In this document: one piece after another, positions 59,201 through 64,000 of the stretch
Position numbering within the stretch: the stretch's first letter is position 1
How the letters are laid out: every line of letters starts with the position of its first letter
Assembly (NCBI GenBank): GCA_000708835.1
Contig: DF236954.1
Span: 108,647 to 172,646 of the forward strand
Direction of reading: 5' to 3'
DNA length: 64,000 nucleotides
Source of the DNA: Klebsormidium nitens
Lineage: Eukaryota > Streptophyta > Klebsormidiophyceae > Klebsormidiales > Klebsormidiaceae
Position numbers and translations under genes: made by a program
Notes under the pieces: generated by a model
Database searches by the model: none
What the model saw: only the letters and a program-made list of their open reading frames with translations
Told to the model about the DNA's origin: nothing

Positions 59201-62200
59201 GGCGAAGTACATTCAGAAATTCTCCGTCTGCTGTTCAACTCAGAACTTTTCGCGATCACGACCTCCTTGCAACCTCCCTCTGCACGATCCGGGTGGCCGT
59301 AACAGCTGTCTCAGGAATGTCACTGATGCGGACTGCTTATTTAGAACATCGATAGCAGGGTGACTTAATCTAATATCCGACCATGACCTGATGGACTTTA
59401 GTTGCAAACTAGGTACCTGGACTGTATAAAATCAGTTGATTGAAATGATTCCAACTCTTAGTTGAAAAGCGCTCCAATCAGGACGGCATCGGTTAATGTC
59501 TACGTCTGATGCGAACAAATTTTCTTGGTTGCTCTGACACGTACAAATGGCTCACCTCGTTGGGTCTTTTAGTTCGTGAGCCGTGTTCACGGGAACGTTT
59601 CCCGTGTAGTCTGAGTAGTTGCTGCGGAAACTGCCCACTTGGCCAGGAAGGGACCCCGCTTGGTTGAAGCCGTCCTGTAGCCTGGATAAAGTATCGGACA
59701 CGCTTTTTGGTTCAGAGAGTATGCCGAAGCTTGTTGAAAATGAGCAGAAGCCCGAGCGACCACGTCTACCAGAGATTGGCGGTGAGCTGATCAGGACCGC
59801 GCTGATCGATTGTCGTTTGTCAATCGATATCAGCAATTTGTTGACTCCTTTCAATTCGTCAAAGGTGCTTAGGAAAGTTCAGAATGGACAATGTACCTGG
59901 GCGGCGGTTCCGCTTTATGAAGAGATGCCTAGAAAGTATCCATATTTCGTGCTTTTAAAACTTTTCTGGAGTTGAAGCTTCTCTCCTTGCTTTCAAACTG
60001 CACCATGGCCTTGCAAAAAAAGAAGTCCGCTTCATCGTAGACATATGGCACACTTCCTTTAAGATTATTTTTAGCAAAATTGGGCCAATACAATGACCCA
60101 GAAGAAACCATTCATATGCCAGGATATGTGATAATTACAGATGTGATCTGGCAAGCGACCAGCCTTTTCAGTGCGTCAGATTGAGAGGACCGTGTTTGCT
60201 GGAAGAGCTCACAAGTATGCTGTGACAGCAGCGGCCGCCAAGTTTCCCACGCCAACAGGCGATGTCGGATCTGTGCTAGTATTGTTGGGGTCCAGGCCGG
60301 CAGCAGTCATCCCAGCAGAAGCAACTGCGAGAGAGAAAGCAGATTGCTTCAGATTTCTGTCGACGAACGAGGAGTTTTTATAGGATTCTGGAAAGCAGAT
60401 TCTTTAGCGCGGACATGCTTGTCTAGATCGAATCAGACACGATGATCAATGAGCTGGCTAGCTGCTTGACGGATCAAGAACCAAAAGCTTCGTGCTTCGG
60501 ACTGCTATTTTGTGAATCTGATACTGAAACAACTGGCACGGCCAATCATTATTTCCACAACCTCTTTCATCGGTCTCTGAAATATATCAGTAGCTCAAAA
60601 GGTTGCCTGAAAAATGGTCTCTCAGGACCCACCTTTCGCTCCTTGTGGGAAGAGGCTCTGCAGGACTCGGAAAACGGAGTACACGCATGCCAGGTTTTTG
60701 TTCTCGTCCGTAAACTCGGAAGACGGTCGCCGGAGTTTGCTTCCCAAGAAGAGTCCCAGAGAATTCGGCGTGTACGCAACCCAGGCCTGACATAAAGGGA
60801 GAGGGATCCCCTTCAGCAATGATAGGACGAGGATATTTGGTCGAGATTACCCTGATCTTCCAATTCACGTGATGCTTATTGCCAGAATTTGAGAGGTCTT
60901 ATCACGTTCCGTAAAGGTATCCGTCCACAAATTCACACTTCTTCACTCGCTATCCCGGAAGAGATTCTTCGGTCGAAGGAAGAAGAAGGGAATAGAAACT
61001 CTTGATTGAAGGGACTTTGTCTCGCATCTTGGTGGGCACCAGGAACAATTCGCGAGCGAGGTACTCTTTACTACAAAGAAAAGGAGTCCAGAAGAAAACA
61101 GATGTCTACACCAACCAGCAGCTTACCTCGTACAGAGCAATGTCGATCGCTCCCGTCACGCGCAGCAGCAGGGGCACTTCCAAGGTGGGGAGCACAGTCC
61201 GCACGGGGCCGAGAATCGTCAGGATGGTTGCGTAGTACGGGCGCGGTGCTGCTGGTGCCGGCGCCGGCTGTGGTGCTGGGCATGGTAAAGAGAAAGGACA
61301 GGTAGTCTCGATTCTACGAAGGGTTAAAGCGCATGAAGGGTAACGGCAACACCTAACTAAAAATCTAAACCCAATGGTTGCACGCTCCCCACCCGTACCC
61401 ACCCTAACCCCCAAGCTAACCCTACCCGTTCCAGTTACCCTTCATGGACCTTTCCCTTCATGAACTCGAGCGGAATAGAAAGGACAGGTAGTCTCGATTA
61501 ACTGTTGTGTTTCCGCTATGGTGAATTAAAACGTGCCCGGGGAGCGGGTGAGATTAGATTAAGGGGAGGGGTACGGAGCCTGTCGACTTTAGTCTTGGGT
61601 TTTCTGAGGCCGGGGAAGTTGATCGAAAGGCCTGCCGCCTAACTCCAAGCCTAATCGAGACTTGGGAAGGAAGATGTGGGCTGTATACGTAAGCAAATCT
61701 CTGTGTTTGAAACCTTTACCGGTGGAATCAGGAGCAGAGGTGTCGTGGAAGTGAAGAGGCCTTGTAGTGTAGGAGAGTAGAATAAGATCCAGGTCTGTAG
61801 AGCATATCTCTGGAACCAGCACATACTTCAAGGTATTGAAGTAGATCTGAACGAATGGTAGAAGCGGACAAAGGCAACTGATACTTGACGTGAGGTGACG
61901 AGAGATCGTGACGAGGGCACTAATAGCAGTACATGCTAGTACCATATGAGACACTCGAGCAGAGTTATTTGGTGGCTTTTGAAACTGTTGCACGGAGAGT
62001 GAGCAAACAAGACACAGCGGGACTGCGCTTTCCAGGCCAGTTGCATCCAGAGCAATCTCAATCCTAGCAAGCTAAGTTGCTCGAGGGTTGAAAACAGATG
62101 TTCAAGTAGACTACTAGCTGCTCTAGGGGTCACTTGCATCAAACTCACCCATCTGGTGAAGCTTTCTGTGGCTAGCCACAGTACTCGTAACTACCTCATC

Positions 62201-62296
62201 GGCAGAGACTGGTATGGCAGTGTTGCTCAAAAGGCACATTCCCGCCAGCAGGAAGAAGAGCAGAGTGGTGGAGGACTTTGAGGATCCCATCTTCAT
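56220..62296 (-). CDS. Secreted vanadium haloperoxidase/PAP2-fold protein
   Basis: Nine exons join in frame: 62296-62149, 61275-61127, 60786-60633, 60324-60213, 59681-59556, 59029-58821, 58141-57966, 57606-57508, 56594-56220; about 515 residues. The first exon is a signal peptide (TTLLFFLLAGMCLLSNTA). Family landmarks follow in order: IDIALYEAWVAYTPNSLG, NKNLACVYSVFRVLQSLFPQ, GLDPNNTSTDP, YSDYTGNVPVN, RWQPLVD. The vanadate/phosphate site has KX6RP (K358, then R365-P366 in KTKYDSVRP) and SRX5H (SRLQGGVH, R474 and H480). The middle motif, normally PSGH, reads TSGS at about 410-413, so the usual acid/base His is replaced by Ser. These enzymes oxidise halides with H2O2 or hydrolyse phosphate; with this change activity is uncertain. 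The predicted location is outside the cell or in the endomembrane system. ATG 62290 is an alternative start two codons in. Confidence 0.87.
56577..56835. repeat. Three tandem copies of the last-exon acceptor region (haloperoxidase-like gene)
   Basis: CCACTCGGACCCGTTCACCTGCAAAGG at the start of exon 9 recurs at about 56687 (CCACTCGGACCCGTTCAACT) and about 56806 (CCACTCGTACCCGTTCACCT). The spacers also repeat: GACAGCATGAACCGTGAG and TTGGCGCCAGA.CGCAGAGGC occur near 56647-56682 and 56760-56800. Period is about 110-120 bp. Confidence 0.85.
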
Positions 62297-64000
62297 ACAG
62301 AGAATTGGTGGCGGCTGCAAGGAAGAAAACAGTACTCGTTGGTTTACTTGAAAAGCTTGGTGCATTGCCGAACACTTCGCAATCTCTAGAGGTCTTTTCG
62401 CATTTGAAACTTTGGGTAATTGGTGAGAAAGAGTTTTTTTCGTTTACAGGCTGGCATTGATTGGAAGCAAGTAAAAGGGTCTCTAATTAAATCTAATAGA
62501 TGGTTTTGGAGCATGTATGCGTGTCATACTTACCGAAAGCATTGCAGCCAACTTCTGAGAAAGGGACACTGCGACTAATTCAACCAATCCAGAGATTCTA
62601 AGGGAGTTAGAACTGCTTAACAAATAGCATTGGCATTGCATGCATGGTCCAGCAGAAACTGAATCAACTGATAGCATGACTACTCTCGAGGGCCCCAGTA
62701 GGCAAAATACAGCCATTGCTTACCTTGCAAACAATCACAACCACAGAGGAAGGTGATGTCTTGTTCTCGCCTGGCAATGCTGCAAGCAGCAGGCAAGTCG
62801 GCACCGCAAGCCAACTATGAAGCTATTCGTGACCCCTCACAAGTTTTCGCTACTTACCTTTGCCAATTGCGACACCCAGAATTTACTTCAGGGCTGATCA
62901 GGGTTGAGGGAGTCGGCACCAAGTCAGTAGGAGTCCCTGTGAAAGTGGACGTTGTGGAAGAGGCAGTCGTGAATGCAGTTGGGAAATTGGACCTTTGTGC
63001 GACGAGTTGACTGCACAAATAGAAGGAGGTGATCAACTGAGAACTGGATCTGGGTTGCTGGATCTTGGTTGCGGAGAATGAGCGCTTTCCAAGGCGGAAG
63101 CACTGAATCCCTTATGAGTCTTTGCTGAAAAGCTCGTCCGAGTGACTGTTACTCGAAGTGCTCGGAGATCCTGTAAGATTCTGAGGGTTTTGATTTCCTG
63201 CATGCAGGACTCCTGCTATACACTTCTCTGATGCACTGGTGATCTAGAATGCCCAAAAGTCGTTGTCAAGAATTGAAGTGCACTGCAAACAATCATCATT
63301 GGTCCTTAATCAGTACAGCACAGATTTCCAGTACAAAGGTTGCAGCTTCCTTGCTGATGTACCTAACTTACGGTACGTCTAGGTAGTATCATGTGTGACA
63401 TCAGCTTGTTGACTTATTGACTTCTTGCTCGTCGAGAGAATGTGGCCCTGCGACGTTGTCCGTACTACGCTGTGGCCGGTAGTACGTCATATCGTGATTT
63501 GCCACCCCCCCCGAGCGGCGACTCGCGAGTCATACATAGAAGCCAATCATAGCGCATTAGGTCATACCTGATTGACGTCCATAATGACCATGACGTTGTA
63601 AGAAGCACGTGCAGGCTGGATATGTCGGATCGTGCCAAAGTGACCACTTTCCGACCGTCGATAGGGGTCAATAGGGATATGAACTGACTGAACCGGGATC
63701 TGGGGCCCGGTTGGAGCAATGATTGCATGATTGAAAATCATCCAATGAAGCTACGTCACTGTCGTACGTACAAATATTCGTTTGTCCTTAGTCAACAGAG
63801 CGGGCAGAGGCGCGGGGATCTTCGAAAGCTTCTCGTCGAATGAAATGCACGGTTCGCCTTATCTCCAGGACCTCCATCTATGTAGTTTTAAATTGTAGTT
63901 TTAGCTCGTAAAACTACATTTTGCTGATGTCAAAACTACATTCGCCTTACGTCATCAAATTTGTGGTCGCCGCGAAATAATACTATATTTTTTTAAAAAA
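62297..64000. other. Right-hand intergenic region
   Basis: 1.7 kb upstream of the haloperoxidase-like start. It should contain that gene's promoter. Open frames on both strands lack family patterns. The last 150 bp contain the TGTAGTTTTA/AAAACTACA repeat described separately. Confidence 0.5.
63850..63950. repeat. Clustered direct and inverted GTAGTTTT repeats
   Basis: TGTAGTTTTA occurs twice (63881, 63894) and its reverse complement AAAACTACATT twice (about 63910, 63935), flanked by TTCGCCTTA on both sides (about 63853 and 63942). The arrangement resembles a small foldback element with flanking direct repeats. Confidence 0.55.

Noticed and set aside
62753-63010. Plus-strand 85-codon open frame
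   Set aside because: No recognisable motif, no splice partners, and position upstream of the haloperoxidase-like start suggests leader or promoter sequence.
63980-64000. Telomere or contig end signal
   Set aside because: The terminal T/A run lacks a TTTAGGG-type repeat; it is simply the window edge.

Overview
This window reads as nuclear DNA of a green plant-lineage eukaryote. Genes are split into many short exons with GT..AG introns, coding exons are GC-rich against more AT-rich introns, and there are no operons. The gene families are plant-type: SPARK-like receptor kinases, a plant-style TPR/DnaJ protein, a ZCCHC8/PSP zinc-knuckle protein and SYF2. A streptophyte alga of the Klebsormidium type is my best guess; that is inference, and no database was searched. 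Gene models below were built by hand from splice sites, reading-phase continuity and family homology.

Layout, left to right. (1) 828-1628 (+): 3' end of a glyoxalase/VOC-fold gene. (2) 2702-12701 (-): a roughly 2,090-residue co-chaperone with a giant disordered exon, then TPRs and a J domain. (3) 14303-16851 (+): splicing factor SYF2, divergent from gene 2. (4) 19667-28569 (+): a 12-exon cysteine-rich (SPARK-like) receptor kinase. (5) 29761-35064 (-): an organelle-type FAD-dependent (DAO) oxidoreductase fused to a C-terminal Rieske domain. (6) 37253-42174 (-): ZCCHC8-like zinc knuckle/PSP protein of nuclear RNA surveillance. (7) 42591-46279 (+): SpoU-family RNA 2'-O-methyltransferase, divergent from gene 6 across about 416 bp. 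(8) 47169-55328 (-): a second receptor kinase, an exon-for-exon paralogue of gene 4 in inverted orientation. (9) 56220-62296 (-): a secreted vanadium-haloperoxidase/PAP2-fold protein lacking one catalytic histidine.

Functional picture. There is no single pathway. Three genes concern RNA (SYF2, ZCCHC8-like, SpoU), two are cell-surface receptor kinases, one is a secreted haloperoxidase-fold enzyme, one is a chaperone and two are metabolic or redox enzymes. The most distinctive genomic pattern is recurrent: tandem duplications of about 30-230 bp that straddle exon/intron junctions and leave decayed extra copies of exon ends and splice sites inside introns. I see this in four of the nine genes, at six junctions.
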